From assembly GCF_000620645.1 (NCBI RefSeq), contig NZ_JIAV01000015.1:248001-312000 (forward strand): a DNA stretch of 64,000 bases. Direction: 5' to 3'. Below the pieces are notes generated by a model that was given only the letters and a program-made list of their open reading frames with translations, searched no databases and was not told the origin of the DNA. The position numbers and the translations under genes were made by a program. The stretch's first letter is position 1; each line of letters starts with the position of its first letter. Of the stretch, positions 43,811 to 53,083 are shown in pieces. This stretch comes from Nocardioides sp. URHA0032. GTDB taxonomy: Bacteria; Actinomycetota; Actinomycetes; Propionibacteriales; Nocardioidaceae.

Positions 43811-46441
43811 CTACTTGATGGAGAAGACCTTGTCGTTGACGTCGAAGAAGTAGTTGTCGACGGAGCGGACCATGATCCAGGCCGTCCGGGTATTCCTCTT
43901 CGGCAGCTTCACGGTCGCCTTGCCGTCGTTCGCGGTCCTCTTCGCGAGGACGGTCGTCCAGCTCTGGCCGTCGTCGGTCGAGAGCCGGATCTGGACGTCC
44001 TTGGCCAGCTTCCGCGTGCCGTTGACCTTCCAGGTGACGTCGACCTTCTTGCCGCCCTTGACCGACGCGCCCTTCTCGCCGAACGACGAGACCAGGAACG
44101 GCCCGGCGTTCGGGTCGACCTTGATGGTCACCTGGTCCCAGCCGACACCGCCGCCCTGCGGCACCCGGTCACGCGCGGTGAGCCGGAAGTGCATGGCGTG
44201 GGGCGTCATGCCCGGCGTGCCCTTGTACGACGCCGTCGGCAGGAACTCCGAGTAGCAGTTGAGCGGCCGGCGCGGGACCGGGACGTACGGGTCCGTGACG
44301 ATCTTCACCTTCGGGCACTTGCCGGTCTTGGCGTTGGTGGCGCCCGCCAGGATCTGCGCCATGTCGGGGAACGTCCGGGTCCGGTCCGCGTCGGTGGCGA
44401 GGTTCTCGCCGGGCGACTCGTACTCGAGCGTCGCCTTGTCGGTGACGTTGGCGTATACGCCGAAGACCCGGAACAGCGGTCCGAAGATCTTCTTGTTGGC
44501 CACCAGGGCGGTGCCGTCGTGGCGCCGGGCGTCGTCGTTCTGCTCCCACAGGTAGATCAGCGGGTCGCCGTCGGCGTCCGTCGCGGAGCCGGTCAGCGTG
44601 AACGGCGTCCGGGTCGGGATCGTCCTGCTCGCCGGGGCGGTGACCACCGGGTCGTGGTTGTCGATCGGGTTCACCTGGAAGCCGGTGTTGCCCGGCTCGC
44701 CACCCTTGGCGGTCTCACCGACGTGCACGTACGAGGCACCCGGTGCCGTGACCTGGAGGTCCGGCTCGTCCGTGCGGTCGCTGTCGTTGGTGTACGGGTC
44801 CGGGTCGCCGGCGAACATCACCTGGAAGCCACCGAGGTTCGGCTCGGTGAGCGTCGCCGGGTAGGTGCCCTCGTCGGTGTAGATGAGGGCGTACGGGTCG
44901 TAGCCCCAGCCCGCGACGGTGACGTCCTTGCCGACCAGCGCGGAGAGCTGGGTGGCCATGTTCGCCGCCGTGTACGCCGAGGCGCCGGTCGTGGTGCCGA
45001 CCACGAACGACTTGGTGCCGACCGCGCCGGGGAACCCGACCGTGACGGTGTCGCCGTTCTCGAGGCCGCGGAACGCGACGTCCTGCACCTCGACCGGGTC
45101 GGCCGCGGGGCTGCCCGTGTACCTGTTCACCTCGGTCAGGGTCCGCTGCGAGAAGTACGGGTCGGTGTGCGGCTGGAGGTTGTCCTGGCGGCAGATGCCG
45201 GCGTACGCCATCACCGACGAGCCGGAGCCCGGCTCGACACTGGTGGTCGACTCGCGGTTGCCACCCGAGCAGTTCCACTGGTTGCCGTTGAAGGTGTGGT
45301 TGCCGCCGAACTCGTGGCCCATCTCGTGGGCGACGTAGTCGATCGCCATGAAGTCACCGGTCGGGTCCGGCAGGCCGGTGCAGCCCATGCCCTTCTCGAT
45401 GCTGCCGACCACGCCGAGGCCGGCGATGCCGCCTCCGTTGACGCCGAGCATGATGTGGCCGATGTCGTAGTTGGAGGCGCCGATCAGCTGGCCGAGCACG
45501 ATCTGGTTCCGCTCGAGCGTCCCCACGTCGCAGTAGGCGATCTGGCCCTGCACGTAGCCGCCGTTGGCCGTCGCGTCCGGGTCGTCGACCCAGCAGGGGT
45601 TGGCACCGCACGGACCGTCGGGGCCGGTGGCCATGGCGTCCGTGGCGAAGTTCAGCTTGTCCTCGCCGTTGACCAGCTGCATGTTGATCGCGAGGTCGTC
45701 GTTGTAGATCTGGTTCACGCGGTTCATCAGCGTGACCTTCTCGGCCATGACGTTCTCGGCGCCGAAGTAGGCCGCGTACGTCGGATCGGTCACCAGCGCC
45801 AGCCGATAGACCTTCTGCTGCACCATCCCACCGACCGGCGCCTTGGCGGCGCCCCGGCGGGCGATGGCCTTCTGCACGTCCGGCATCTCGCGCTCGACCA
45901 TCTGCTGGGCCTGCTTGCCGAGCGAGCCGCCGTAGTAGCTCAGGTGCGTCGTCGTGCCGCGGAGGTTGTACGCCGGGTCGACGTACCAGGAGCTCTGGCC
46001 GCCGGCCGGCCGCACGCTCGCGTGGAAGCCCATCGGCGTCAGGTCCATCGCCACCGAGGTGCCGCGGTGGTCGAGGGAGCGGCCCGACCAGGTCTGGATC
46101 TCGGGGTGCGCCGCGGCGAGCTTCGGCTGCATCAGCGAGGTGCGCTGGACGGCGAAGTGCTCGACACCGCCGGTCGGCGTCGGGATCGCGATCTCCGCGC
46201 TGCCGTCGGCACCGGCGGCGGGCGCGTCGGCGAGGGCCGAGCGGACCTGGGCGGTGTCGACGCGGAACGCCTCGAAGTGGTCCGGGCTGACCCGCACGTG
46301 CGGACCCGATGGTCGGAACCCGTCGAGCGAACGGAACATCGCGCCGTCCGGTGCGGCGTTCGCCGAGGTGCTGCCCGGCAGCACGGCAACGGCGAGCGCT
46401 GCTGCGGCCAGAGCGGCAAGGGATCTGAGATGACGCGGCAT
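43811..46441 (-). CDS. Secreted reprolysin-like (M12B-type) zinc metalloprotease
   Basis: 876 residues. Signal peptide 1-29 (ending ANAA), a ~170-residue propeptide-like region, then the metzincin domain with zinc site HEMGHEFGGNHTF (H-E-x-x-H-x-x-G-x-x-H) and Met-turn SSVMAYAG. The C-terminal half holds beta-sandwich modules, including a cadherin-like DPVVTAPASRTIPTRTPFTLTGSATDADGDPLIYLWEQND and a terminal VTWKVNGTRKLAKDVQIRLSTDDGQSW module. GAGGGAG lies five bases before the ATG and TAGAGT at 46492-46487, so this gene has a leader. It is a probable extracellular protease. Confidence 0.9.
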   Translation of the reverse strand: MPRHLRSLAALAAAALAVAVLPGSTSANAAPDGAMFRSLDGFRPSGPHVRVSPDHFEAFRVDTAQVRSALADAPAAGADGSAEIAIPTPTGGVEHFAVQRTSLMQPKLAAAHPEIQTWSGRSLDHRGTSVAMDLTPMGFHASVRPAGGQSSWYVDPAYNLRGTTTHLSYYGGSLGKQAQQMVEREMPDVQKAIARRGAAKAPVGGMVQQKVYRLALVTDPTYAAYFGAENVMAEKVTLMNRVNQIYNDDLAINMQLVNGEDKLNFATDAMATGPDGPCGANPCWVDDPDATANGGYVQGQIAYCDVGTLERNQIVLGQLIGASNYDIGHIMLGVNGGGIAGLGVVGSIEKGMGCTGLPDPTGDFMAIDYVAHEMGHEFGGNHTFNGNQWNCSGGNRESTTSVEPGSGSSVMAYAGICRQDNLQPHTDPYFSQRTLTEVNRYTGSPAADPVEVQDVAFRGLENGDTVTVGFPGAVGTKSFVVGTTTGASAYTAANMATQLSALVGKDVTVAGWGYDPYALIYTDEGTYPATLTEPNLGGFQVMFAGDPDPYTNDSDRTDEPDLQVTAPGASYVHVGETAKGGEPGNTGFQVNPIDNHDPVVTAPASRTIPTRTPFTLTGSATDADGDPLIYLWEQNDDARRHDGTALVANKKIFGPLFRVFGVYANVTDKATLEYESPGENLATDADRTRTFPDMAQILAGATNAKTGKCPKVKIVTDPYVPVPRRPLNCYSEFLPTASYKGTPGMTPHAMHFRLTARDRVPQGGGVGWDQVTIKVDPNAGPFLVSSFGEKGASVKGGKKVDVTWKVNGTRKLAKDVQIRLSTDDGQSWTTVLAKRTANDGKATVKLPKRNTRTAWIMVRSVDNYFFDVNDKVFSIK

Positions 46442-46489
46442 GGCACTCCCTCGTGGACCGAGCCCGCCCGACCGGACGGAACTGGCACT

Positions 46490-47197
46490 CTAGCCGCGGA
46501 CGTCCTCCGTGACACCTCTACTTTCGGGGGAAACAGTCCAGCGTCCGAGCAGGGTTCCCGCATGTTCGAGCAGGAGATGGAGCTGCAACGGGACGTCCAC
46601 CGGTGGGCCCTGGGTGATGCGGGGGTGCTCGCCGCCCACCAGGCGCGGCACGATCGTCGCGCAGAGCTCGTCCACGGCGCCGGCGGCCAGGAGGTCGCGG
46701 AGCAGGTGCGGCCCGCCTTCGCAGAGCAACTGGGTGAGCCCGCGCTCGGCCAGCCGCTGCTTGAGCAGGGGGAGGTCGACCCGCTGCGACCCCAGCACGA
46801 GGACGTGCTCGTCGCCGAGCAGCCCGCTGGCCTCGTCGAGCAGCTCGGCGGAGGCGCAGGTGGCGAGCAGCACGGAGCCCGGCGTACCGCCGCGCAGCAG
46901 GTCGGGCACGTGGCCACGCCGGCTGACCACCACGGTCGGCCTGTCGACCGGCGCGTAGCCCTCGACCCGCGCCGTTCCCGCGCCCACCAGGATCGCGTCG
47001 GCCAGGCTCCGCAGCTGGTGGTAGACGACCTTGTCGACGGCGTTGTTGATGGAGCCGCTGCGGCCCGACTCGCCGGTGGCCGCGCCGTCGAGCGTCTCGA
47101 CCATGTTCACCCGCAGCCACGGGTCCGCGGGGGCGGCGTACAGCTCGGCGAGATCGGCTCCCGGGTCGAGGTCGGGCCCGACGAGGACCTTCACCAC
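46490..47197 (-). CDS. RibD-C/dihydrofolate reductase-like pyrimidine reductase
   Basis: 235 residues from GTG 47197 (GTG 47203 and 47194 are also in frame; the GAGG spacing favours 47197). RibD C-terminal fold: WLRVNMVETLDGAATGESGRSGSINNAVDKVVYHQLRSLADAILVGAGTARVEGY, then LLCEGGPHLLRDLLAAGAVDELCATIVPRLVGG. Enzymes of this fold reduce the ribose of a pyrimidine in riboflavin synthesis or act as DHFR-like reductases. It is coupled to the unknown gene upstream, which is itself coupled to folP2, so a pterin or flavin role is plausible. Confidence 0.85.
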   Translation of the reverse strand: MVKVLVGPDLDPGADLAELYAAPADPWLRVNMVETLDGAATGESGRSGSINNAVDKVVYHQLRSLADAILVGAGTARVEGYAPVDRPTVVVSRRGHVPDLLRGGTPGSVLLATCASAELLDEASGLLGDEHVLVLGSQRVDLPLLKQRLAERGLTQLLCEGGPHLLRDLLAAGAVDELCATIVPRLVGGEHPRITQGPPVDVPLQLHLLLEHAGTLLGRWTVSPESRGVTEDVRG

Positions 47198-47667
47198 TCC
47201 CACCTCGCCACCCAGTAGCGGACGCCGTACGGATCGCCCTCGTAGTCGACGCTACAGGCGCAGCCGGCCGGCACGACGCCGTCGAGCTGCGCGATCGCCT
47301 CGGTGTCGGCCCAGAGCTCGCGGGCCAGGTCGGCGTCGATCCCGGAGAACGCGCCGGCGCGCAGCCGGCTCCCGAGGTCGTCGTCGAACGGGATCGCTCG
47401 CTCGTCGACGTAGCCCGGCGAGGTGTCGACGCGCTTGGCCGAGCCGTTGCCGACCACGAGGTACGACGGGTGCGCCGCCGTCCGGGTGGTGGTCCGGAGC
47501 AGGTGGTCGGCGACCCGCCGACCCTGGGGGCCGGCGATCACGGTCACCTCGGTGCCGAGCCACCCGACGGCGTCCAGGCAGGCGGCCCGGATGTCGGCCA
47601 CCGGGTCCTCCAGGCCGGCGTACTCGGGCAGCAGCGCGAGCACGCCGGGCACCAGCACCGCCCTCAC
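47191..47667 (-). CDS. Unknown protein, resembling class III extradiol dioxygenase fold, between folP2-like and RibD-like genes
   Basis: 158 residues from GTG 47667, overlapping the folP2 stop as GTGA. It begins MRAVLVPGVLALLPEYAGLEDPVADI and has a middle segment VTVIAGPQGRRVADHLLR...SYLVVGNGSAKRVDTSPGYVDERAIPFDD, consistent with class III extradiol dioxygenase subunit B-like proteins, though this is from pattern only. A C-terminal ACSVDYEGDPYGVRYWVARWEW follows. It is coupled both upstream and downstream, so it should share the pathway of its neighbours. No reaction can be assigned. Confidence 0.7.
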   Translation of the reverse strand: MRAVLVPGVLALLPEYAGLEDPVADIRAACLDAVGWLGTEVTVIAGPQGRRVADHLLRTTTRTAAHPSYLVVGNGSAKRVDTSPGYVDERAIPFDDDLGSRLRAGAFSGIDADLARELWADTEAIAQLDGVVPAGCACSVDYEGDPYGVRYWVARWEW

Positions 47668-48527
47668 GCCAGGCCCCGGATCGCGCGCAGCGGGGGACGG
47701 CGGCCGGCGATCGACCAGGCCATGTCGACCAGGTGCCGGGTCTCGCGGACCTGGTGCACGCGGTGGATCCGCGCGCCGGCCATCGCGGTGATCGCGGTGG
47801 CGGCGTAGGTGCCGTGCATCCGCTCGCCCGCCGGCAGCCCGAGCGTCTCGCCCACGAAGTCCTTGTTCGAGACCGAGACCAGGACCGGGTAGCCGGTCGC
47901 CACCATCTCGCCGATCCGGCGCGTGACCTCGAGGGAGTGGAAGGTGTTCTTCCCGAAGTCGTGCGCGGGGTCGATCACCACGCTGCGCGGGTCGACGCCC
48001 GCGGCGACAGCACGCTCGGCCAGCCCGACCGTCGTCTCGATGCAGGCGGCCACGACGTCGTCGTACTCCTGGCGGAACGGGTCGGTGCGCGGGCTCAGGC
48101 CGCCGGCGTGCGTGCAGATGACCGCGGCGTCGTGCTCGGCGGCGACCGCCACCAGGTCGGGGTCGTGGCCGCCCCAGGCGTCGTTGATGACGTCGGCCCC
48201 CTGCTCGAGGACCGCCCGCGCGACCTCCGCGCGCCAGGTGTCGACGCTGATCACCAGGTCCGGGTACGCCGCGCGCACGCGCCCGACGAAGGCCGCCACC
48301 CGGTCGATCTCCTCGGCCGCGTCCACGTGCGGGCCGTAGCCGGCCCGGACACCGCCGATGTCGACGATGTCCGCGCCCTCCTCGACCACGAGGCGGACGC
48401 GCTCCCAGGCCTTGTCCTCGGCGTACGTCGCGCCCTGGTCGAAGAAGGAGTCGGGGGTCCGGTTCACGATCGCCATCACCAGCGGCAGGTCGTCGGTGAA
48501 GGTGCGGTGACCGAGCTTGAGGTTCAC
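47664..48527 (-). CDS. folP: Dihydropteroate synthase homolog, FolP2-like
   Basis: 287 residues from GTG 48527. TIM-barrel DHPS motifs: PLVMAIVNRTPDSFFDQG, EEGADIVDIGGVRAG, VISVDTWRAEVARAVLEQGADVINDAWGG, and VIDPAHDFGKNTFHSLEVTRRI. In place of true DHPS MGILNVTPDSFSDGG, the motif AIVNRTPDSF matches mycobacterial FolP2 (Rv1207), a homolog reported to lack DHPS activity. Canonical folate synthesis by this protein is therefore doubtful. It is first in a coupled three-gene operon. Confidence 0.85.
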   Translation of the reverse strand: MNLKLGHRTFTDDLPLVMAIVNRTPDSFFDQGATYAEDKAWERVRLVVEEGADIVDIGGVRAGYGPHVDAAEEIDRVAAFVGRVRAAYPDLVISVDTWRAEVARAVLEQGADVINDAWGGHDPDLVAVAAEHDAAVICTHAGGLSPRTDPFRQEYDDVVAACIETTVGLAERAVAAGVDPRSVVIDPAHDFGKNTFHSLEVTRRIGEMVATGYPVLVSVSNKDFVGETLGLPAGERMHGTYAATAITAMAGARIHRVHQVRETRHLVDMAWSIAGRRPPLRAIRGLA

Positions 48528-48597
48528 GGAATCCCCGGCGGCGAGGTGGGTGATGGGGTAGGCATGGGCGGCCGAGCCGCCCGAACAGGAGAAGAGT

Positions 48598-49572
48598 ATG
48601 CAGACAGAGCCCGTCGTCCCCGACCTGGACCCGGCCGAGGTCGACGCACTCCTGGACGCGGCGGACACCTTCTACCCCCTGCTGGCCGCCACCACCGAGC
48701 GGTACGCCGAGGACCGCGCCGCGCTCCGGCGCGTGGTGACCGACCTCGCCTGGCAGGCACGCGCCCGCGGCCGCGCGGTCCCGCCGGTGCCCGACGAGCT
48801 CACCGGCCACGCGCAGCGGGTCGCGCGCTACTACGCGGGCCAGCGACTCCGGTTCGACTTCCGGTTCCGCGAGCTCCAGCGGGTCATCGAGCCGTGGCTC
48901 GGGTCCGGCGACGCGCTGCTGACCGCGCTGGCCGGGTTCGCTGCCCTCGGGCGCGGGGAGCCGATGGGCCGCGCGCTGGTCGAGAGGTCGCTGGCGGCCG
49001 CCGACGCCGACGACAAGTCCCGCCACGTGTGCCTGCACGCCCTGTGGTTCAGCCGCGATCGGGAGGACCTCACCCTGCTCCTCGCGCTGTCGGAGGAGAT
49101 GCTCGCGGCCGGGGCCGGCGGGGCGAACGCGCACTACCGCCGGGCCGGCGCCCTCCGGCGCCTCGGTCGGTACGACGAGGCGATGGTCGAGATCGAGCTC
49201 GCGATCGAGCGGCACGGCAGCGGGGACACCGCGGTCCACCAGGACTACGTGCGGGAGCGTGAGCTGATCCTTGCGGTGGCGGCCACCGCCGGCGTCGCCG
49301 AGGCCACCGTGGCCCGGCTCGCCGGCCTCGAGACGCGGCTGGACGAGCGGCTCGGCAAGGCGGAGGACCTGGTCAACGACAGCCTGCTGCGCACGATCGA
49401 GATCCTCGGCCTGTTCCTCGCGCTCACCGGCTTCGTTGTCGGGACGTCGACGGCCGCGGTGAAGTCGTCGGACTGGTGGCAGCTCGTGGTCGCCATGGGG
49501 CTGCTGGTCGCCGGGTCGGCGGCCTTCCTCCTCATGATGCGCTGGGTCGTGAGCTCCCAGCGCGAGCGCTGA
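48598..49572 (+). CDS. Protein with C-terminal membrane hairpin, unknown function
   Basis: 324 residues; AGGAG lies about nine bases before the ATG. Residues 1-~245 are helical with TPR-like stretches (NAHYRRAGALRRLGRYDEAMVEIELAIERHG). A coiled segment (ARLAGLETRLDERLGKAEDLVND) leads to two C-terminal membrane helices (ILGLFLALTGFVVGTSTAAV, LVVAMGLLVAGSAAFLLMMRWVV). The layout suggests a cytoplasmic tetratricopeptide domain anchored to the membrane. No family was recognised. It is divergent from folP2. Confidence 0.75.
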   Translation: MQTEPVVPDLDPAEVDALLDAADTFYPLLAATTERYAEDRAALRRVVTDLAWQARARGRAVPPVPDELTGHAQRVARYYAGQRLRFDFRFRELQRVIEPWLGSGDALLTALAGFAALGRGEPMGRALVERSLAAADADDKSRHVCLHALWFSRDREDLTLLLALSEEMLAAGAGGANAHYRRAGALRRLGRYDEAMVEIELAIERHGSGDTAVHQDYVRERELILAVAATAGVAEATVARLAGLETRLDERLGKAEDLVNDSLLRTIEILGLFLALTGFVVGTSTAAVKSSDWWQLVVAMGLLVAGSAAFLLMMRWVVSSQRER

Positions 49573-49628
49573 CCAGACCGCTCCCCCGAATCCGCCCCAC
49601 TCCGGACGGAATCGAGGTCTAATCAGCC

Positions 49629-50264
49629 ATGTCCACCTCACAGGGGGAGCCTCGCCGAGGCAGAGGGCGGCCACGCACGCCGGGCGCCGAGAAACGCATC
49701 ATCGACGCCGCGCTCGAGGAGTACGGCGAGCACGGCTGGTCGGGCTTCACGATGGACGGCGTCGCGCGCCGGGCCGGGGTCGGGAAGTCGACGGTCTACC
49801 TGCGCTGGCAGGACAAGGACACCCTGCTGACCGACGCGGTCGGCACCAGCAGCGGGCAGCTGGGCGCCGTGGACACCGGCTCGCTGCGCGGCGACCTCCA
49901 CCAGGTCGCGGTGAACCTGTTCGAGCACTTCCGCGAGCCGGCGGGCTGGGCCACGCTCCGGATCACCATCGACACCGCGGGCGCCCCGCAGCGGCTGGGC
50001 CGCTTCTCCGAGGCGGTCGCCGACGTCCAGGTGGACAACATCGAGAGGATCCTGCAGCGGGCCGGAGCGCGGGGCGACAAGATCGAGGGCGTCTCCCCGA
50101 ACGCGGTCGCGGAGTGCATCTACGGCTCGGTCATCATGCAGACGCTCGGCTTCCGTCTCGAGGACCGGGAGCTGGACGCGCAGGAGATCGACAGGCGCGC
50201 GACCGAGCTGGTCGGGGTCGTCATGGACGGCGCACTCAGCGGTGCCACGAGGACGGACGGGTAG
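49629..50264 (+). CDS. TetR/AcrR-family transcriptional regulator
   Basis: 211 residues. The N-terminal helix-turn-helix is AALEEYGEHGWSGFTMDGVARRAGVGKSTVYLRWQDKDTLLTDA, the standard TetR start after a basic GRGRPRTPGAEKRI tail. The remainder is a helical ligand and dimerisation domain. Its target cannot be read from the window; neighbours are an amidase, galE and a DUF559-like protein. Its 3' end overlaps the convergent DUF559-like gene by 29 bases. Confidence 0.9.
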   Translation: MSTSQGEPRRGRGRPRTPGAEKRIIDAALEEYGEHGWSGFTMDGVARRAGVGKSTVYLRWQDKDTLLTDAVGTSSGQLGAVDTGSLRGDLHQVAVNLFEHFREPAGWATLRITIDTAGAPQRLGRFSEAVADVQVDNIERILQRAGARGDKIEGVSPNAVAECIYGSVIMQTLGFRLEDRELDAQEIDRRATELVGVVMDGALSGATRTDG

Positions 50265-51093
50265 CGCCCACGCGGAGGTCCCGGAGCACGTCCAGGACGT
50301 AGTCCTGCTCGAACATCACCTCCTCCCAGGTGAAGCGCGCCACCCGCTGCCCGAGCCGCACGAACGAGGTGTACCGGCGTACGTCCCGGCGCAGGCCGGC
50401 GCGGTCGGCGTGGAACTCGAACGAATCGGCCTCGATGACCAGCGCCCGGGCCCGGTCGTGGAGGTCGACGCGGCCCACCCGCCCCACCCACTGCTGCGGC
50501 TCGACGTCCAGCCCGGCGTCGATCGCCAGCGCCCGGAGCACGGACTCGAACGGGTTGTCCGCCCGGTCGTCGGCACGCTCGACGACCCGCAGCGCCCGGC
50601 GACGACCGGTCCGGGGTGCGTGGCCGGCGACCGCGAGGAGATCGACCCGGTCCAGACCCGCGCGCAACGCCGAGTCGGCGACGGCCAGCGCCACGTCGAA
50701 CGGGTAGGTCCGCGCGCAGTCGACGACCGTGCGGAGGGGCTCGGTCACCCCGCGGCTCACGTCCTCGCGCCGGAGGTCGGCCCAGTGCAGCTCGACGCCG
50801 TCGCTGTCGAGGCGACAGCTGCGCCGCGGGACGGTCACGCACGGAAGCGCGGGCGGCAGCTTGAGCTTCCACCCCCAGTGCTGGGCAGCGCTGAGGTGCG
50901 AGACGACGCCCCCGAGGCGGGCAGCCGCAGCGCGCGCGTCGTCCACTCCGGGCAGCGCCCACCGGCGTGGGCCGACCCGGACGACCCGTCCCGCACCGAC
51001 CGCCGACCGCAGCCGACGGCGGCTCGTGCAGCGCAGCAGCTCCTGCGTCGTCGCCACCCCGCCGAGCACGGTGATCGCCTCGACCGCGTCCAT
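50236..51093 (-). CDS. AbiEi/DUF559-like protein, second copy of the type
   Basis: 285 residues from ATG 51093; GGAG lies six bases upstream, ruling out a longer frame. N-terminal winged helix: ITVLGGVATTQELLRCTSRRRLRSAVGAGRVVRVGPRRWALPG. The middle TEPLRTVVDCARTYPFDVALAVADSALRAG is the AbiEi/DUF559-type scaffold. The C-terminal Vsr-like nuclease core is NPFESVLRALAIDAGLDVEPQQWVG...VDLHDRARALVIEADSFEFH (D-x-E-A-D). It is the same architecture as 35931-36881 but only distantly similar, and again has no adjacent toxin gene. Confidence 0.8.
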   Translation of the reverse strand: MDAVEAITVLGGVATTQELLRCTSRRRLRSAVGAGRVVRVGPRRWALPGVDDARAAAARLGGVVSHLSAAQHWGWKLKLPPALPCVTVPRRSCRLDSDGVELHWADLRREDVSRGVTEPLRTVVDCARTYPFDVALAVADSALRAGLDRVDLLAVAGHAPRTGRRRALRVVERADDRADNPFESVLRALAIDAGLDVEPQQWVGRVGRVDLHDRARALVIEADSFEFHADRAGLRRDVRRYTSFVRLGQRVARFTWEEVMFEQDYVLDVLRDLRVGATRPSSWHR

Positions 51094-51229
51094 GCCGGTC
51101 TCCTGCCCCGTCGACCGGTGGTACGGCGCGTCGTCCACAGGCCGATCTCGTGGGCAGTTCACCCGCACGACGCGGAGGTCAGAGCGGGGCGCCGAGCCCG
51201 AGCCCGCGAACTGCCCCGGGATTCGGCCG

Positions 51230-51997
51230 CTACCGGCCGAGGAACCGGCGTACGGCGTCGGCCAGCGCGGCGGCGTACGTCTGGCGTCCGTGCGGGCTGG
51301 TCATCCGGTGGGCGTCGGAGGCGTTGCGCATGTTGCCGAGCTCGACCATGACCGTGGGGATGTTCGAGAGGTTCAGGGTGCCGAGGTCGGAGCGGAAGTC
51401 CAGTCCGTCGCCGCCGGCGATGTAGTTGGCTACCCGGAGACCGTGCGTCTTGAGCGCGGCGCGGGTGTCGATCGCGAGCCGCTTCGAGGGCCGGTAGATG
51501 TCGTGGGTCCAGGGCCGGCGATCGGTCGGCGCGATCACGTGGAAGCCGCGCGCTCCGGCGGCGTACGACCCGTCGCCGTGCACCGAGATCTTGGCGTCGG
51601 CGTGGACCTTGTTGCCCGCGCGGCCCCGATCGTCCACGCAGGGGCCCCAGCGGCGCTCGCTGTTGGTGTCGCGGGTCAGCCGCACCTTCGCGCCGAGCCG
51701 CTCGAGCCGCGCCTCGAGGGCCCGCGAGACCCGCCACGCGAAGGTCGCCTCGGGGTAGCCGCCGTTGGTGGCGGTCCCCGTCGTGTTGCAGGGCTTGTCG
51801 AAGCCGCCGGCGGGGACCGGGCGGTTGATCTCGCGCGGGAAGTTGTGGTTGCCGAGCTGGTGGCCCGGGTCGATGACGACCACCCGGCCCTCCAGCGGCC
51901 GCCCCGCGCCGGCGTCGGCGGTCGCGCCGTGCACGGGCGACGCCACGCCGCCGACCAGGAAGGCGGCGGCCGCGAGCCCCGCGACGGCGTACCTCAC
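51230..51997 (-). CDS. Secreted N-acetylmuramoyl-L-alanine amidase (Amidase_3)
   Basis: 255 residues from GTG 51997, which overlaps the galE stop (GTGA). Signal peptide ~1-24 (ending VHGA). The zinc ligands and catalytic Glu of Amidase_3 are visible: VVIDPGHQLGNH, PEATFAWRVSRALEARL, ISVHGDGS and the late VMVELGNMRNASDAHRM. It cleaves the stem peptide from muramic acid in the wall. Coupling to galE suggests a shared envelope role. Confidence 0.92.
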   Translation of the reverse strand: MRYAVAGLAAAAFLVGGVASPVHGATADAGAGRPLEGRVVVIDPGHQLGNHNFPREINRPVPAGGFDKPCNTTGTATNGGYPEATFAWRVSRALEARLERLGAKVRLTRDTNSERRWGPCVDDRGRAGNKVHADAKISVHGDGSYAAGARGFHVIAPTDRRPWTHDIYRPSKRLAIDTRAALKTHGLRVANYIAGGDGLDFRSDLGTLNLSNIPTVMVELGNMRNASDAHRMTSPHGRQTYAAALADAVRRFLGR

Positions 51998-52998
51998 TCG
52001 TAGCCCAGGATCTCCCGGCGCTTCTCGCCCCAGGCCAGCGCGGAGGCGATGGCGTCCTCGAGGCTGAGCTCGGTGCGCCAGTCGAGCAACCGGGCCGAGC
52101 GGTCGACGTTCGCGAACGCACCGACGGCGTCGCCGGGCCGCGGCGGCGCCTCGCGGACCGGCACCTCGTGGCCGAAGACGTTCTGGAACGCCGTCACCAG
52201 CTCACGCACGGTGACGCCCTCGCCGGTGCCGACGTTGATGATCACGCTCGGGGCGGCGGCCTCGGCGATCACCTCGTCGAACTTCTCGATCGCGCGGACG
52301 TGCGCCCGCGCCAGGTCCCACACGTGGATGTAGTCGCGGATGCCGGTGCCGTCGCGGGTCGGGTGGTCGACGCCGGTGATCGTGAACGCGTCCTTCTGCC
52401 CGCGCGCGGCCATCACCAGCTGGCCGAGGACGTGCGACGGCTCCTTGGCGTAGATCCCGGACTCGAGGTCGGGGTCGGAGCCGATCGGGTTGAAGTAGCG
52501 CAGGATGATGGCGCGCAGGTCGGTGGCGACCGCCATGTCCTGGAGGATCTGCTCCATCATCCGCTTGGTCCGGGCGTACGGCGAGGGCGGGTCGAGCGCG
52601 TCGTCCTCGGTCACCTCGAAGTCGTCCTTGGTCGCATAGAGCGATGCGGAGGAGGAGAACAGCACCCGGGTCTTGCCGAGGTTGTTGAGCTCGTCGAAGA
52701 GCTCGAGTGACTTGGCGACGTTGTCGCGGTAGTACTCGTAGGGCAGCTCCACCGACTCCGGCACGACGATCCGGGCGGCCATGTGGATGGTGGCCTCGAT
52801 GTCGGGGTGCTCGTCCACCACCCGGCGCAGCAGGGCGCGGTCGGCGATGTCGCCCTCGTAGAAGGTCCGGTCGCGGACGAAGGCCAGCGGACCGGTCAGG
52901 AGGGAGTCGAGGATGACCGGGGTGTGCCCCGCCTCCTCGAGCGCCTTCGCCGTGACCGACCCGATGTAGCCGGCGCCGCCGGTGACCAGAACCTTCAT
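51994..52998 (-). CDS. galE: UDP-glucose 4-epimerase
   Basis: 334 residues from ATG 52998; the -10 TAGGGT (53011-53006) lies seven bases upstream. Rossmann loop VTGGAGYIG at residues 5-13, the catalytic Ser in LFSSSASLYATKDD and YxxxK in SPYARTKRMMEQ. The extended-SDR C-terminus (INVGTGEGVTVRELVTAF) is normal. It interconverts UDP-glucose and UDP-galactose for envelope glycans. Coupled to a cell-wall amidase. Confidence 0.92.
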   Translation of the reverse strand: MKVLVTGGAGYIGSVTAKALEEAGHTPVILDSLLTGPLAFVRDRTFYEGDIADRALLRRVVDEHPDIEATIHMAARIVVPESVELPYEYYRDNVAKSLELFDELNNLGKTRVLFSSSASLYATKDDFEVTEDDALDPPSPYARTKRMMEQILQDMAVATDLRAIILRYFNPIGSDPDLESGIYAKEPSHVLGQLVMAARGQKDAFTITGVDHPTRDGTGIRDYIHVWDLARAHVRAIEKFDEVIAEAAAPSVIINVGTGEGVTVRELVTAFQNVFGHEVPVREAPPRPGDAVGAFANVDRSARLLDWRTELSLEDAIASALAWGEKRREILGYE

Positions 52999-53083
52999 GC
53001 GGGCCACCCTAGCCACCGCCCGATGGTCTGTACCGGCACCCCCGAGGGCTCAAGTCGGCGTCCGGGCCGCCGATGGAGAGGGC

